Of a stretch of 64,000 nucleotides of DNA, positions 1 to 11,248 are shown piece by piece. Under the pieces are notes generated by a model. It worked only from the letters and a program-made list of their open reading frames with translations. It did no database searches and had not been told where the DNA came from. This DNA is from Himantopus leucocephalus (taxonomy: Eukaryota; Chordata; Aves; Charadriiformes; Recurvirostridae). The stretch lies in the NCBI GenBank assembly GCA_003993805.1, contig RSEF01000001.1, positions 178,498,233 to 178,562,232 of the forward strand. Reading direction: 5' to 3'. Within the stretch, counting starts at the first letter, position 1. The number at the start of each line of letters is the position of its first letter. Made by a program: the position numbers and the translations under genes.

Positions 1-271
1 CAGTTCCTAGATCTTCATGTCTATTCAGTTCGTATTAACTTCTTTTTATGTGTGTTATATGTATATAATCTGTACTTTGAAGCTCATATACCTTGCAAGC
101 ACCGAATCCTTTGATATTAGTAAACAAACACAAGATTATGGAGAAACAGTATCTTATCCATATTTGAAGTTGCAATTCATTTCCAGTGTGTGTATCTGAT
201 TTTAGTCATCATCTTCAAACATAAGTTAAATACATATATATTTTATATATATATATATATCTGCTTCATAG
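1..271. other. AT-rich unique sequence with a (TA)n microsatellite
   Basis: No gene or interspersed repeat is recognisable here. A TA-rich microsatellite lies at about 231-260, just before the LTR insertion. The five bases 267-271 (CATAG) recur at 786-790 and form the probable target-site duplication of the LTR. Confidence 0.6.
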
Positions 272-407
272 TGTGACACGGTTTAACCCCAGCCAGCAAC
301 TAGGACCCCACAGCCTCTCACTCCCGTCTCCTCCGAAGGCTAGGGAGAAGAGGGAGAAAGGGAGGGGAAAGAGAAAAAAAACCTCTCATGGGCTGAGGTA
401 AAGACAG

Positions 408-413
408 TTTAAT
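408..413 (-). promoter_or_regulatory. Polyadenylation signal of the solo LTR
   Basis: The minus strand reads ATTAAA, a common variant of AATAAA. It lies about 160 bases downstream of the LTR TATA box, as expected near the R/U5 boundary. Confidence 0.5.
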
Positions 414-438
414 AGAACAACAATGGAAAAGTAAAATG

Positions 439-469
439 ACAACAACAACAACAATAATAATAATAATAG
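439..469 (+). repeat. (CAA)n(TAA)n microsatellite inside the LTR
   Basis: Five CAA-type units run into about five TAA units. On the minus strand this gives a leucine-rich low-complexity open frame that is not a gene. The tract belongs to the LTR and is a likely polymorphic site. Confidence 0.85.
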
Positions 470-570
470 AATATACAAGACACAAGTCACTCGCACCGCC
501 TGGTGAATTTGTTGCCCAGCCTGACCTGAGCAGAGATCATGGATTCTCCCCCTCCCCCAGTAAACCCCCA

Positions 571-578
571 TTTATATA
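571..578 (-). promoter_or_regulatory. TATA box of the solo LTR
   Basis: The minus strand reads TATATAAA. It lies between the U3-like part (toward 785) and the polyadenylation signal at 408-413, the order expected in an LTR. Whether it is active is unknown. Confidence 0.55.
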
Positions 579-790
579 CCAAGCATGATATCTATGATAT
601 GGAATATTCCATTTGCCATTCTATTCTGTCTATGCTCATTCTCAGCTCAAGAAAGTCCTTGACTAGTATAAACATCACTTAGCAGCAACTAAAACAATAT
701 GCATTATTGACATTCCTTTCATGCCAAATCTGAAACACAGCAAACACTAGAAAGAAAATTAACTATATCTCAGCTGAGACCAGGACATAG

Positions 791-1710
791 TGTCATATGA
801 GGTCTGCATCTGAGGTAGAATTTCCCACAAGATTTGAAGGAAATTAAAGAACTGATTAGTAAATAATGAGATCTTAAATGTGTATGCCTTCATCATAATA
901 AAAAAGGCTAAGATTTGGTTTTGCTGAGCAGAAAAAAAGTGGGAAAAAGAGAGAGAGAACATATATTGTACGATGCATACGTATGAGATCAATGCATAAC
1001 ACTGACATTGCCCTGAGGAAATGCTGACTTGCCCCGCTTTACATCAACAGTTCACCAGGGCACAGTAGTTCTGACTTGGTGAGGTCTGCATGAGGTGAAG
1101 GGAAAAAAAAACCACTAAAGGCAGCACTTCAGGGTTCAATTTGTTTTGGAATGAATAAGTACCTGGAATGGTGGTCTGGAGTTGGGACCAGGCAGGTTGG
1201 GATGCATCTTGCAGAGGGCTAGCAGGGATGAAGGAGCTCAGTCCTAGAGACTGAAGAACTTTTTTTTTCTGCATCACAGTCCAGCTGTACCTCAATACTG
1301 GTCAGGGCAGCTGCTGTCATTCATATGGTACCACAGACAAAAGCAAGGGCCCCTAGATCCACTTTATTTATCTACCTCTGAAAGTGATTTATTTCTTCAC
1401 CAATGGTGATACCCCAAATAAAAACATCTAATAATAACAATGTCAAGCCAAATCCAGAAATCAGCTCATAGACAAGAAGTTACTCATGTCGCAACTGCCC
1501 CAGTTTGCCCAGCCTGATAGCTATCTCTTGCTTAGTCTAATTGGGATAAAGAGAGTAGGTACTACATCTCCTGGGCAGCCCATCATCCTTGAGGATGAAA
1601 TAACCCACTGTACTTCCAGGGGGAGTGCTTAGGAAACAGCAATGTGTTCTCACTATTGCTTTCTTCCTCCTTCCCCTTTATTCGTTTTCTGCAAAAACTT
1701 GGCGTACATG
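791..1710. other. Unique sequence, no gene seen
   Basis: AT-rich sequence with short A runs (about 1106-1113) and a T run at 1261-1268. I see no repeat family, splice-bounded open frame or RNA gene. Confidence 0.5.
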
Positions 1711-2030
1711 TGTCTTAAGGGTGGGTTGAAGGAGGATGGAGCCAGACTCTTTTCAGTGGTTCCCAATGACAGGACCAGGGGCAATGGGCACAAGTTGGAA
1801 CATAGGAGGTTCCGTTCAAATATATGGAAAAACTTCTTTACGGTGAGGGTGACAGAGCACTGGAACAGGCTGCCCAGGGAGGTTGTGGAGTCCCCTTCTC
1901 TGGAGATTTTCAAGACTCGCCTGGATGCAGTCCTGAGTAATGTGGTCTTGGCAATCCTGCTTTGGCAGGGGAGTTGGACTAGATGATCTCTAGAGGTCCC
2001 TTCCAACTCTGAAAATTCCGTGATTCCGTG
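1711..2030 (+). mobile_element. CR1 LINE, 5'-truncated copy with intact 3' end
   Basis: This is the C-terminal part of CR1 ORF2 and the 3' tail in sense orientation. Translation of about 1735-1985 gives the typical end of the protein, with [31 protein letters not shown] and [12 protein letters not shown]. It is followed by the conserved stretch around the TTGGACTAGATGATCTC motif. It ends at 2030 with two ATTCCGTG octamers, the CR1 3' hallmark used for reverse-transcription priming. CR1 elements normally truncate at the 5' end and leave no poly(A) tail, as seen here. The copy is dead: only about 320 bases remain of an element of several kilobases. Confidence 0.95.
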
Positions 2031-5000
2031 AAAACACTGAAAACTTTTCTGCAGAGTGAGACACTTTCAACAGTACAACTGAAGAAGACCTGTGCTCTCC
2101 CTTCCCTGTATGTCCCACACATACAGGATGCGAAGCTGCACACTGTAAAGCCAAGCTCAGGTTAAACTGAGATCTCCCAGTTTCTGAACTAGTACTGTAA
2201 GAATTATTTTATTATATGAAAGGGAGGAATGCACATTTCATGAAAGAGAGTGGTCGTGACTGCGGATTGCAGGGTTGCTACTTTGTATGGGATGTGGTCC
2301 AGCATCTAATATGTCAAGCCCAGCAAGGGACTTGAGCAGAGGAAACTCAACTGGTGACTCCTCCATGGCTCAGCCATGCCCAGGCAATAAACTGTAGTCC
2401 CCCCGGTAAATTTTATGGCCAAACCACAAGCATGCTTAATGTCTCAGACACTTCTGTGGTTTCTGCAGGGTCTTTTGGGTCACCCTCTACTTCTGGGACC
2501 AGGCACCCAAATCTTTTGCTGGATTTGTCCTGTGGTGTCGATAATAGTGTATCCCCAGCTGCGCTCAGCACAGGGTCTGACAGAAAAGCTGCCAGCATTT
2601 GCTCAGCAGGCACTTTTGCTGAGCTTGCTGTAACTGGGTCCTCCAGAGTATTGTACAGCTTTTTCCAAATGTAATAATTAGGATTCTTTGGACCAGTAGG
2701 ACAAGCTGATTGCCATTAGCAGTGCCTTTTTCTCCCTGTTACCACATATGCACTAGTGTTTGTTTTTGTTATTGTAAAAGTAAAGTATGACTGCATTTTC
2801 CTCCTCTTCTTTTGATCCTAATGCTCAGCTTGCCCCTGAACTTTTGATATCCCCCTCCATTTCATAGTGTTTGATCTAGCTATCTAAAATCAGGGAACAC
2901 ACAGGATCACAGCAACCAGAGCTCCACATTAAGAAATTAATTTGGAGAGCAAAAAATTCCTCCTTCCCTCAGTTTTATCACTTCAGCAGAAAGTTGAGTG
3001 AGTTCACAGTGAAGGACATGATTCAAGCGACAGCACGTCCTAGTTTCCATGACTCCCTATGGTCCCTTTCTGGGAGCTGTACTCTGGTCCAACCTTGTGT
3101 TGAATTTCCATCCCTTGGAAGCGAAGGTGCAAACGAAGCTGCTGGAGATCCTTCAGTTTTGTTTTAATATACAGCAGTGCTACATAGCCAGGTATACAGC
3201 AAGGATCCTTGAGAACTGAGTCTTACAACCCTTACCATAGGTGTAACCTCACCTGAGCTTTATATACCCTATACTTTCATGAGATCTTCATTTATACTCA
3301 AATCACATAGGAACTAGAATAAAAGACTACTCTGTAATCTTCTCCTCTAACTGACCGCGTGGTGTAAAATTCATCACCATAGCAGCATCCTCCTGTTGCC
3401 CCATTCTGTGTTTGGAAAATACTTAAAGGACTTTCATTTCTAAATGACTTAATATGATATTGATCTCTGATTTTTCACACAGCTCACTAAACTGATTGTT
3501 GTTTTTCTTTGTCAGTGTTATTAGCAACAGCAAGGGAATCTATTACCTCCGGGCTACCGTCAGTCATCAGGCAGAGTAAATAAGCTATTCACACTTCTTT
3601 TTAAACATGACACATGTTAACAATATTTGGCAAAAATGTTCTATTTTTTTCTGGTTTTGTTTCTGTTCTCTATTTACCAGAAAGCCCCACCCTTTTTATT
3701 ACCACATCTTCCTCGTGTCTCTTTTTTTACAGCAGATGAGTTCTTTATAATTAGAAGAATTTGCATCATATTAAAAGAGAAACTGCTATGAACTTCCTAT
3801 TCTAATGAAACCCCAAAATCAGCACTAAGCAAAAGTGGAACAGGTAAACATATAATTTTGTTAGCTGATCAGAAAAGTATTTTTTAGTAAGTACAAGGGA
3901 AAGCACAACTGGAGATTTCTCGAGACATCATTGCAGAGAACTCAATAAAGAGATTTTCTTCATATACTGAAAATAAAAAATGGATGGATTTAATAAGATG
4001 CTAATAAGTATGAGATTAACATTATATAAACCTTAAATGATGACATAGCCAGTTACCTCATTTCCAAAGATATGGTTGTCACTGCACTGATACTTTTCTC
4101 ATATGAATATGTCTCAAAGAGCAGCAAAATTAACGCTGAAGAGTTTTTGTCTCATGGGCATTGAATGTAAGGGTGATTCCTCCAACACAGCGATGATCTG
4201 AGCAAAGGTTTAAATACAATGTAAGAGTCAGGGCCTTTGTCCAGTGCGTGGGTGGAAAATGGAGACTAGGGCAGCCTAAATACACAGTTTACAGGGAATT
4301 CACATAACCTAATATGCTGCAGACATCTACACTTGAGCTTATTGTCTGACCTTTCTTTTCTGTTCCTGGAAAGGAAGAGGTACTTCTAAGCAGAGAATGA
4401 TTCATGTCACCACAAAGTAGTCCATGAAAATAGGTGAGAGAAAACACATCCCAAACAAGTCTATATCTCTCCATTAACTATGAGAGCCCACCATGACTAA
4501 GGTGGATACAGATGTTTCTGTGTCAGATGTATAGAGTTAGTGGACCTTCATGCCCCTCTTGTTCAGGGTAGGGTGATGCTGATGATTTCTTAAGGAAACC
4601 AGGTGTATGCCCATGTGTGTTCCTTTGACTGTGTATCTCTGACGCGCAGGCAATTTCTAAATCCATTGACCAATTTCTATGAGTCTGTGTTGCTAGTTTC
4701 AACATAAATTGGCGAAGAACAATGGTCTGAAAGACGTTTGGATTCTCAAGCAGTTGAAAATTGTTATAGTTCTTTATTTTGCGATTATTCCCCTCACTGC
4801 CCTCCTCCCCCCCCTCCCCCCAACTACTGCTGTAAAAGTAAATATTTCGTAACTGAAACTCCTAGGAATGATGCTCAGAGTTTGCTTAGAGGAAAGCTCA
4901 TCCACAGTTCTAATTCTTATTTGGAATAGTTCTCTGACCTTTTTGAAGATATGCACTCCTCTGCTTTACCTTTAGCACATAGGCCATCTTATGCTTCTAC

Positions 5001-5263
5001 AGTTCATAGGACAGAATTCATCCCACAAAATTTCAGTGTTCTCTATTTTGCTCACTATTATTTTTAATTTCCCACTTGTTGTTCTTCTCGACTATTGATA
5101 TTCTAGGTAGATGAGTAGTAACATTGACTGGAAGAACTGAATTCTGAAGTGGAGAGAAAAATGAGGAGACACATAGTAATATTTTTAACCTATATAAAAG
5201 ATGTTGAAAGAGGTCAGGATTAATGGCTTAAATTAATGAGATCCCAGTTAGACATCTGAGAAA
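2031..5263. other. Unique sequence, no gene seen
   Basis: No gene is supported. About 2350-2680 is richer in G+C and has overlapping open frames on both strands, but no recognisable domain or splice structure. A C-rich tract sits at 4791-4822. The rest is AT-rich and looks single-copy. Confidence 0.5.
4791..4822 (+). repeat. C-rich low-complexity tract
   Basis: A 32-base stretch made almost only of C with a few T and A, including runs of eight and six C. It is simple low-complexity sequence with no coding meaning. Confidence 0.8.
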
Positions 5264-5400
5264 CATTTCTATCAGTAAAGTGGTAGATTAAGTTGCCTAG
5301 GGAGGCTCTAAGAGCTCCATCAATGGAAGTTTTTAAGAACAGGTTGAAGAAATCTCTGCCAGGATTGGTGCACTTATAACTGATCCTGCCCAGAGGAGTC
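5264..5400 (+). mobile_element. Old, diverged CR1 3' fragment
   Basis: The core reads TTGCCTAGGGAGGCTCTAAG, then TCCATCAATGGAAGTTTTTA, then an AGAACAGGTTGAAGAAATC-type stretch and TGATCCTGCC. This order matches the 3' ORF2 region of older CR1 subfamilies. It is more diverged than the other copies and lacks the terminal octamer. The boundaries are approximate. Confidence 0.7.
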
Positions 5401-6008
5401 TATTAAATTTGTGTGAATTATAGTTGTCGCTCACAGAAGTTATACTAATACCGCAAGAGTGTCATGATGCAAAAGACACACTGCAGAAGGAAATAGAGAG
5501 CTATCAGGAGGTGACACTACTGCACTGCTGAAGATATGCCTTGCTTTCTCCTCCTTGTTTTCCACCTGGTTCCTCTCTTTCCCCAGCAAAACATGAGAGT
5601 GCAGTGCAGCCCCTGAGAAGGCAGGGACGAATAGGAGGGATGTGCCCTGCAGAGGGAGGGAAGGGGATGAGATTTTTGGTGTGCTACAGATACACTTCTT
5701 TCTTTCCCACTATTCACTCTAGCCATATCTTAATCATGAGGCACGGGAAACTACCTGTTTCCCAGATCTGGATGCATACTCCAGCCAAGTCCTTACTTAG
5801 TGCCAGGATGAGAGCCTTTTCCTTCTCTGCCCCAGGAAACCTGAGACTAACTTCAACGAGAAAGACTGAGTCACCCAACAAGTTCCTCACTCTGGACACC
5901 AGTGATGCCAGAACCCTGGTACCCTTCAGCAGGATTCTTTCTTCTCGTTCTCTCCTCCTTCCCATCTGATTTGCATTTTTCAGGTCTTTATCCTGATTGA
6001 CTTCTCCA
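5401..6008. other. GC-richer unique segment with overlapping open frames, no gene assigned
   Basis: Between about 5520 and 5970 the sequence is richer in G+C than its surroundings. It is open for 142 codons on the plus strand and for over 100 codons on the minus strand. Neither translation shows a family I recognise, and no convincing splice pair bounds either. The segment directly precedes a CR1 fragment and could be an unrecognised old repeat. Confidence 0.4.
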
Positions 6009-6321
6009 AGAGCAGCCCTGCGAAGAAGGACTTGGTACAGGTGGACAAAAAACTGGACGTGAGCCAACAATGGGCTTGCAGCCCAGAAAGCCAGCCGTAT
6101 CCTGGGCTGCACCAAAAGAAGTGTGGCCAGCAGATTGAGGGAGGTGATTCTGCCCCTCTACTCTGCTCCTGTGAGCCCCCACCCGGAGTACTGTGTTCAG
6201 CTCTGGGGTCCCCAGTACAAGGAAGACATGGACCTGTTGGAGCGGGTCCAGAGGAGCGCCACAAAGATGATCAGAGGGATGGAACACCTCTGCTGTGAGG
6301 ACAGGCTGAGAGAGTTGCGGT
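6009..6321 (+). mobile_element. CR1 LINE ORF2 fragment, truncated at both ends
   Basis: This is an internal piece of CR1 ORF2 downstream of the reverse-transcriptase core. Translation gives HPEYCVQLWGPQYKEDMDLL followed directly by ERVQRSATKMIRGMEHL and the CEDRLRELR motif, all standard in CR1. A frameshift separates the first third (about 6009-6150) from the rest. It breaks off at about 6321, where the family would continue toward its 3' end. The same part of CR1 recurs in opposite orientation at about 11640-11725. Confidence 0.93.
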
Positions 6322-6910
6322 CCTTCTTTCATCCAAAGCCAGTTTGTTTTTGAATTATGTTCTCTTTTAAAAGTAAATCCCCTCATTTTAAATTAGATTA
6401 GTTTAGGATAATTGAATTAAAGTAAGTTCTATCTAAATATAGAGAACTGTGGATGTTTACTGTTATTTATTACAACACTTAGAAAAAAATGTGCCTTTGA
6501 TTGAATTAGATGCTTTTTTGATTGCATGAATCCTCTTCCCACTGCAGTCTACCACTGTATACCACACCAACCTGTGACAAAAACTAGCAGATTTTGTGTT
6601 TGTTTCTGTCATTCTGAAACAAAGTTTGGATCAAGTTATAATGCTGTTTGACATTTTTCCTGGGAAAGGGTTGTCTCTGAGACTTAAAGTAAGCAACATA
6701 CTTAGGTCAGTATTTATCACTTCTTACATAGAATAGTTATTTTATAATCAGGACATGTATATCTCAGCCAAAATCTTACTTCTGTAAATATATTATTTGC
6801 TAGAAAATACCCTGCTCCATTGTACTGTAAATTATTTCACAAAGTTTGAAAGTAGTGAAAAACAAGTATACACAAAGGTACACATCCATTTGTATAAACT
6901 TTGTTTAATT
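6322..6910. other. AT-rich unique sequence, nothing recognised
   Basis: No open frame of note, no repeat and no RNA gene is visible. Confidence 0.5.
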
Positions 6911-7236
6911 ATAGAATGATAGAATGGTTTAGGTTAGAAAGGACCTTAAAGATCACCTACTCCCAACCCCCCTGCCATGGGTAGGGACACCTCCCACTAG
7001 ACCAGGTTTCTCAAAGCCCCGTCCAGCTTGGCCTCGAACACTTCCAGGGATGGTGCCCCCACATCTTCCCTGGGTAATTTGTTCCAGTGTCTCACCACCC
7101 TCATAGTGAAAAATTTCTTCCTGATATCTAATTTAAATCTCCCCTCTTCCAGTTTGAAGCCATTACCCCTTGTCCTGTCATTACACACCCCTGTAAAAAG
7201 TCCCTCTCCAGCTTTTTTGTAGGCGCCCTTCAGATA
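6911..7236 (-). mobile_element. CR1 LINE, 3' end copy, minus strand
   Basis: The left edge begins ATAGAATGATAGAATGG, the reverse complement of the CR1 terminal octamers. The AGGTTAGAAAGGACC motif follows. On the minus strand it encodes [19 protein letters not shown], then KKFFTMRVVRHWNKLPRED, the C-terminal end of ORF2. It is truncated at about 7236. It belongs to the same CR1 subfamily as the longer copy at 11249-11725, to which it is very similar by eye. Stops and substitutions leave no function. Confidence 0.95.
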
Positions 7237-9037
7237 AATGTATATGTAACTCGAAGATTAATTTGGAGAGACAGAAGAAAAAATAAAGGTAAACATATAT
7301 TAAGAGAAAACACAGCAATGTGGTCAGCTATCACTGGAATTGTAAAATTTAGAGAATGGGTAAATTAAATAGTGTAGAAGCTGGGGATACTTATTAAGCC
7401 ATCAGCGGGGAGCAAGATGATGATGTCACACCTAGCAGAGGGAGGAAGACTCATGTAAAGTTGGATGAGATCCAGTTTGTGCTGTAGATTTATGCAGTTA
7501 ATTTTGTCCCTTGACTGCATTCAGATGAGCATTTCTCCTCGACATACACCAAGAAAATTGCTGCATTATAGCTATGTTAATGGTAATCAGCATGCTAATG
7601 AGCACCAGAAGGTCGTTAAGGAAAAGAGAGGTTCAAAGATGTATAACCTAGAGGAGAAGATGAAGTAAATCTTTAGGGAATGCAAGTGTCTTGTTTGTAG
7701 GTCATAGATTATTTGTTTTGGTCATTGTAGAGCACAGGGAGTTTAATTTAAGGACAGAAAAAATTAAGCTTTTTGCTTTTTGAATTTTAGGAGCAGCATA
7801 ACTTAATTAAATATATGCCTATGAAGTAGACAGCAAACAGCATTGGATTGTTTTTATTCTATTCTAATGTGTTCCTTGATAAAGGTTATACAAGTGTAGT
7901 TGATGGCTTTCATGACATGAATCTAACACTTATTCATGCTTAATATAAAATCAGAATAAAACTACACTTACAGCATTTTTTCTAATGACACAGAGTAAAA
8001 GAGGAAATGTTTTTCAGAAAGAAAATCAGAGCAAGCATGTCAAAATATAAAGTGCACGTTAAAAGGGAGTAAAATCAGAGGAAAATGAAAATCTATCAGT
8101 GTGTAAGAGATGCCAGTGAGATAAAAGAAACCATAGTAGTTATAAAATTAGTAAAAAGTTGAATGTAAGTTACACAAATATCATAGGGAGCATGCAAAAT
8201 GCTAAATTGGTAAATATCTTCCTATTTAATTCAAGTTTCTATTTCTGTTTCAAAAGGTTAATGTGCTCCCTGTTACTCAGAAAAGAACATTTGTATGAAT
8301 TTGAATGGCTTTCTCAGAGAGAAAAGGAGACTGAATAAGGACTACATATGTTTTAGTGGAAGCCCACAGGGAGAGGGAAACCTTACAGAAATAGAGAGAG
8401 GACAGGTTTATAGGAGGTGTAACACCTCCTATAATCTAGGCAGGCAAGATTTGGATATAGATCTTCCAAAAAAACCCCGTCCCCCTTATTGGCAAGTAGC
8501 TGAAGTAGTTGAAGTTCAAAGGAGAACCGCACCTCTGAACTCCAGCAGGAAAGACAGGTACACAGGTTTTAAAAGGACATTTGCATTTAGGTGGTGGAAG
8601 AGGGCACACCAAACTTTTCTGGAACTCCAGAAGCTAGAACATTAGAGAAGTAAACACCAGCCCAAACAAGTCCTCCCACCCCACCAATTATTTTTTTTTT
8701 CTCCCTTTATTGTTGGGTCTTAGAGGGAAAAATTTAATTAAAGATTGAATCACAAAATAATCCTATCTTGAGCTGTGGGGAAAAATTCCACAAGTTTGGC
8801 AGAGGCATTGGTAAGCTGTACTGGACAGCTAGACACTGACCTGCTCAGAAACTCTGCATCTCTAACTCCCAGTGCCTAAAACTCATCTTAGACCCTACAA
8901 CACAAAGATTTTAATCCCTTGAAGAGTCGTGTGTGTTTTTTAAATGCTCTAAGATAATTTTAATTTTTCTAAAAATTAGGGCTGCCTTTAAGTATGATGC
9001 TGCCTGTGGGGATCAGTTCCACCAGCTAAAAGCACAT
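7237..9037. other. Unique sequence with one perfect palindrome
   Basis: AT-rich DNA without a recognisable gene. About 8340-8650 is less AT-rich and open for 116 codons, but no protein family is recognised. It contains the palindrome at 8409-8433. A T run occurs at about 8689-8700. Confidence 0.5.
8409..8433. repeat. Perfect 12-bp inverted repeat with a 1-base centre
   Basis: The arms TATAGGAGGTGT and ACACCTCCTATA are perfect reverse complements around a single A. Each arm contains AGGTGT, the core of T-box half-sites, in inverted arrangement. Only the symmetry is seen; binding is inference. Confidence 0.7.
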
Positions 9038-9106
9038 ATAGAATCATAGAATGGTTTAGGTTGGAAAGGACCTTGAAGATCATCGAGTTCCAACCCCCCT
9101 GCCATA
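9038..9106 (-). mobile_element. Short CR1 3' end fragment, minus strand
   Basis: About 69 bases of the CR1 3' end. They start with ATAGAATCATAGAATGG and continue through the GGTTGGAAAGGACCTTGAAG motif and the CCAACCCCCCTGCCAT motif, where the copy stops. It is an extreme 5' truncation. It lies only about 200 bases from the next CR1 piece but belongs to a different subfamily, so it is probably a separate insertion. Confidence 0.93.
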
Positions 9107-9310
9107 TCAGCCCTACTAGTTTTTTACCATTTGAAAGATCTAATGTGATTATTTAGGTCTCCTTGTAGCAAATAGAGAGGAATTAGTATTTCCAGGGGGT
9201 GGACTCACCCTAAAGTAGACACAGAGGACTCAACAAGGTTACCAACACAAGTAGTCAATGTTTGAAATGCTCTACAGCCCTGAGTCACCTGTACCAGGTT
9301 GGTTAGGCCT

Positions 9311-9603
9311 ACAATCATGGAATCATTTTGGTTGGAAGAGACCTTTAAGATCATCAAGTCCAACCATTAACCTAGCACTGCCAAGTTACCACTAAACCAT
9401 GTCCCTCAGCACTACATGTACACATCTTTTAAACATCTCCAGGGATGGTGACTCAACCACTGCCCTGGGCAGCATGTTTCAATGCTTGATAACCTTTTCA
9501 GCGAAAAATTTTCTCCTAATATCCAATCTAAACCTCCCCGGCACAACTTGAGGCCGTTTGCTCTTGTCCTATCGCCTGTTAGTTTGGAGAAGAGACCAAC
9601 CCA
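9311..9603 (-). mobile_element. CR1 LINE 3' fragment, minus strand, another subfamily
   Basis: The left edge reads ACAATCATGGAATCATTTTG, then GGTTGGAAGAGACCTTTAAG and TCAAGTCCAACCATTAACC, the 3' end of a different CR1 subfamily. The ORF2 C-terminal region follows on the minus strand, down to the point matching the TTGGAGAAGAGACC motif at about 9590. It is several percent diverged and carries frame breaks. Confidence 0.92.
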
Positions 9604-11248
9604 AACATATCAATGCCCCAAGAGCTAGGGGAGACACAGGCCCTTTTGAAATGACAACTGGAGGCCAGGTTAGCACCCCATGGCATCTGATTTATACATG
9701 GTTAACAGAATTGAAGTGCGGCTCAAGGTGCACTGTCTTCTACGAGCACCTGTCTCCATCTTTCAACTGCAGAAGGTGTTTTGCAGTAGCAGCCTACCCC
9801 TTTGGCAGTTTAAAATAAGAGGAAAAATACTTTAACTGCATGTAGTTTGTAAAAATTAAACTTTCGTCTTCAGAGTGCTTCGGGCTCTGTTCTTGCAAGC
9901 ACCTTTCAAAGTTGCAAGAAGGTCGAGCTTCCTGCATATTTTCTAAAGACGTCATGCAGTAGTCACTTTCTGTTCTCATCCTCTCAGAAGTAACCAAAAC
10001 AAAAATGGTGCAATGAAAGATTGCTTCAAAAAAATGCAATATTGACTGGGGCAATATGTGTAATATGTATTCACAGACAAAAATAACAGCAATGGAATTA
10101 AAGGCAAATATCTGCAGAGAAATAAGCATAATGGCAAAATAATGGAAGAAAAGATGGGAGAAAAGCCATAGAACAGGCATCAGGTATAGGGTGATGGATA
10201 TGGCATCTGGTATGATCCTGAGAAAAGACAGTGCTCGGAGCAATGGACAAACAAAAAAAGCGAATAAATATATAGTGTGCCAAACAAACAGAAAGTTGTG
10301 TAAAGTCAGGATGACTGATTGCAGTAATTGTTGAAGGACAGTCAAATTACCTTGGGGAAAAATGTTTTAAATGGTTTACCATATGTCAAAAAGCCTCTGA
10401 AAGACAGATATAGACTCAACATAGAGGAGGATTCAGTTGCATAAACTTGGTCTGCTATTGCTATTTTAGTTCCCTTAGGGTATTAAAGCCACTGCACCTA
10501 TGTAGCTGACAGATGTGGCACAAGACCTGTGGGAGAGTTAAGTCTGCCTGAAGTGCGACTGAGGTGCTAATACATGACTGTGTTTCACCTATTGTACCTC
10601 ATCCTGCAGAATAAAAGCTAAGTTTGAGATCATGGTAGTCTGTCACAGAGAATGGATAAGGCCTAGGAGGAACAGAAACCAAACAGCGTTTTATGAAGCT
10701 GAACTACAAATATAAAAAAGTGGATTAGTTAAACAGGTTGCATAAGTTGCATACATACTGACTGTATGGAGCACCCCAAGTATTAGCACCCCCAACATAG
10801 GTGTTTCAGTGAAGTGTCTACATTTATGCTTTTTTTTTTTCTTTTTTTTAATGTTCTGAACATAGCCAAGTCCAACAAAGGATGGTGAAAGAACTGAAGC
10901 ACGGTATTTGACGGTCTATTCCAGTCACCTGAAAAGCCAAGGGATTGAATTATTTAACAACTTTCTTAGATAACTTTGCTTTTTTACCCATAGCATATCC
11001 CTGAAGGAAAGTGTGAGTAGGAGTGTTTCTGCTTCCTTGTACAAAGGGAATATTGACCAAGTTGTTGAGGTTTACTTTCTATGGGAAACTAGACATGCTG
11101 GTAGGATTTGGCAGTTTTCCACAGACATAGGAAAAACTAATGTCACCTAAAAAGGTGCCTTTTGGAATATAAGCTAATCAGCTCCTGAAGTATTTCATCA
11201 TACACTGAAGGCCTTATTAAGATGTCTTCCAGGAAGGAAATTATTACC
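9604..11248. other. Unique sequence containing the longest open frame of the window
   Basis: The minus strand is open for 183 codons at 9794-10345. The product would be rich in Phe, Leu and Ile and matches no family I recognise. The plus strand there is A-rich and T-poor, which alone favours long minus-strand frames. T-rich runs occur at 10831-10850. No repeat family is seen. Confidence 0.45.

Larger units (their letters stand above)
272..785 (-). mobile_element. Solo LTR of an avian endogenous retrovirus
   Basis: Read on the minus strand, this segment has LTR architecture. A TATATAAA box lies at 571-578, an ATTAAA polyadenylation signal about 160 bases further on at 408-413, and a CAA/TAA microsatellite at 439-469 just before it. 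The element ends in a CA dinucleotide at 272. It is flanked by identical 5-bp CATAG copies at 267-271 and 786-790. The boundary at the 5' end is ambiguous by two bases, because the TG of a canonical TGTCCTGG start overlaps the flanking repeat. The sequence matches, from memory, an LTR family common in non-galliform birds. A 5-bp duplication fits an ERVL- or ERV1-like integrase. No gag, pol or env sequence is attached, so this is a solo LTR left by LTR-LTR recombination. Short open frames inside it are low-complexity and not genes. Confidence 0.85.

Noticed and set aside
386..571. Minus-strand open frame with a leucine run
   Set aside because: It lies within the solo LTR and the leucines come from the CAA/TAA microsatellite.
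2354..2674. GC-richer 106-codon open frame
   Set aside because: Open on both strands, no splice signals or known family; recorded only as part of the interval.
5541..6115. Overlapping 142- and 133-codon open frames on opposite strands
   Set aside because: Explained by locally higher GC; neither shows a domain, and one runs into CR1 sequence.
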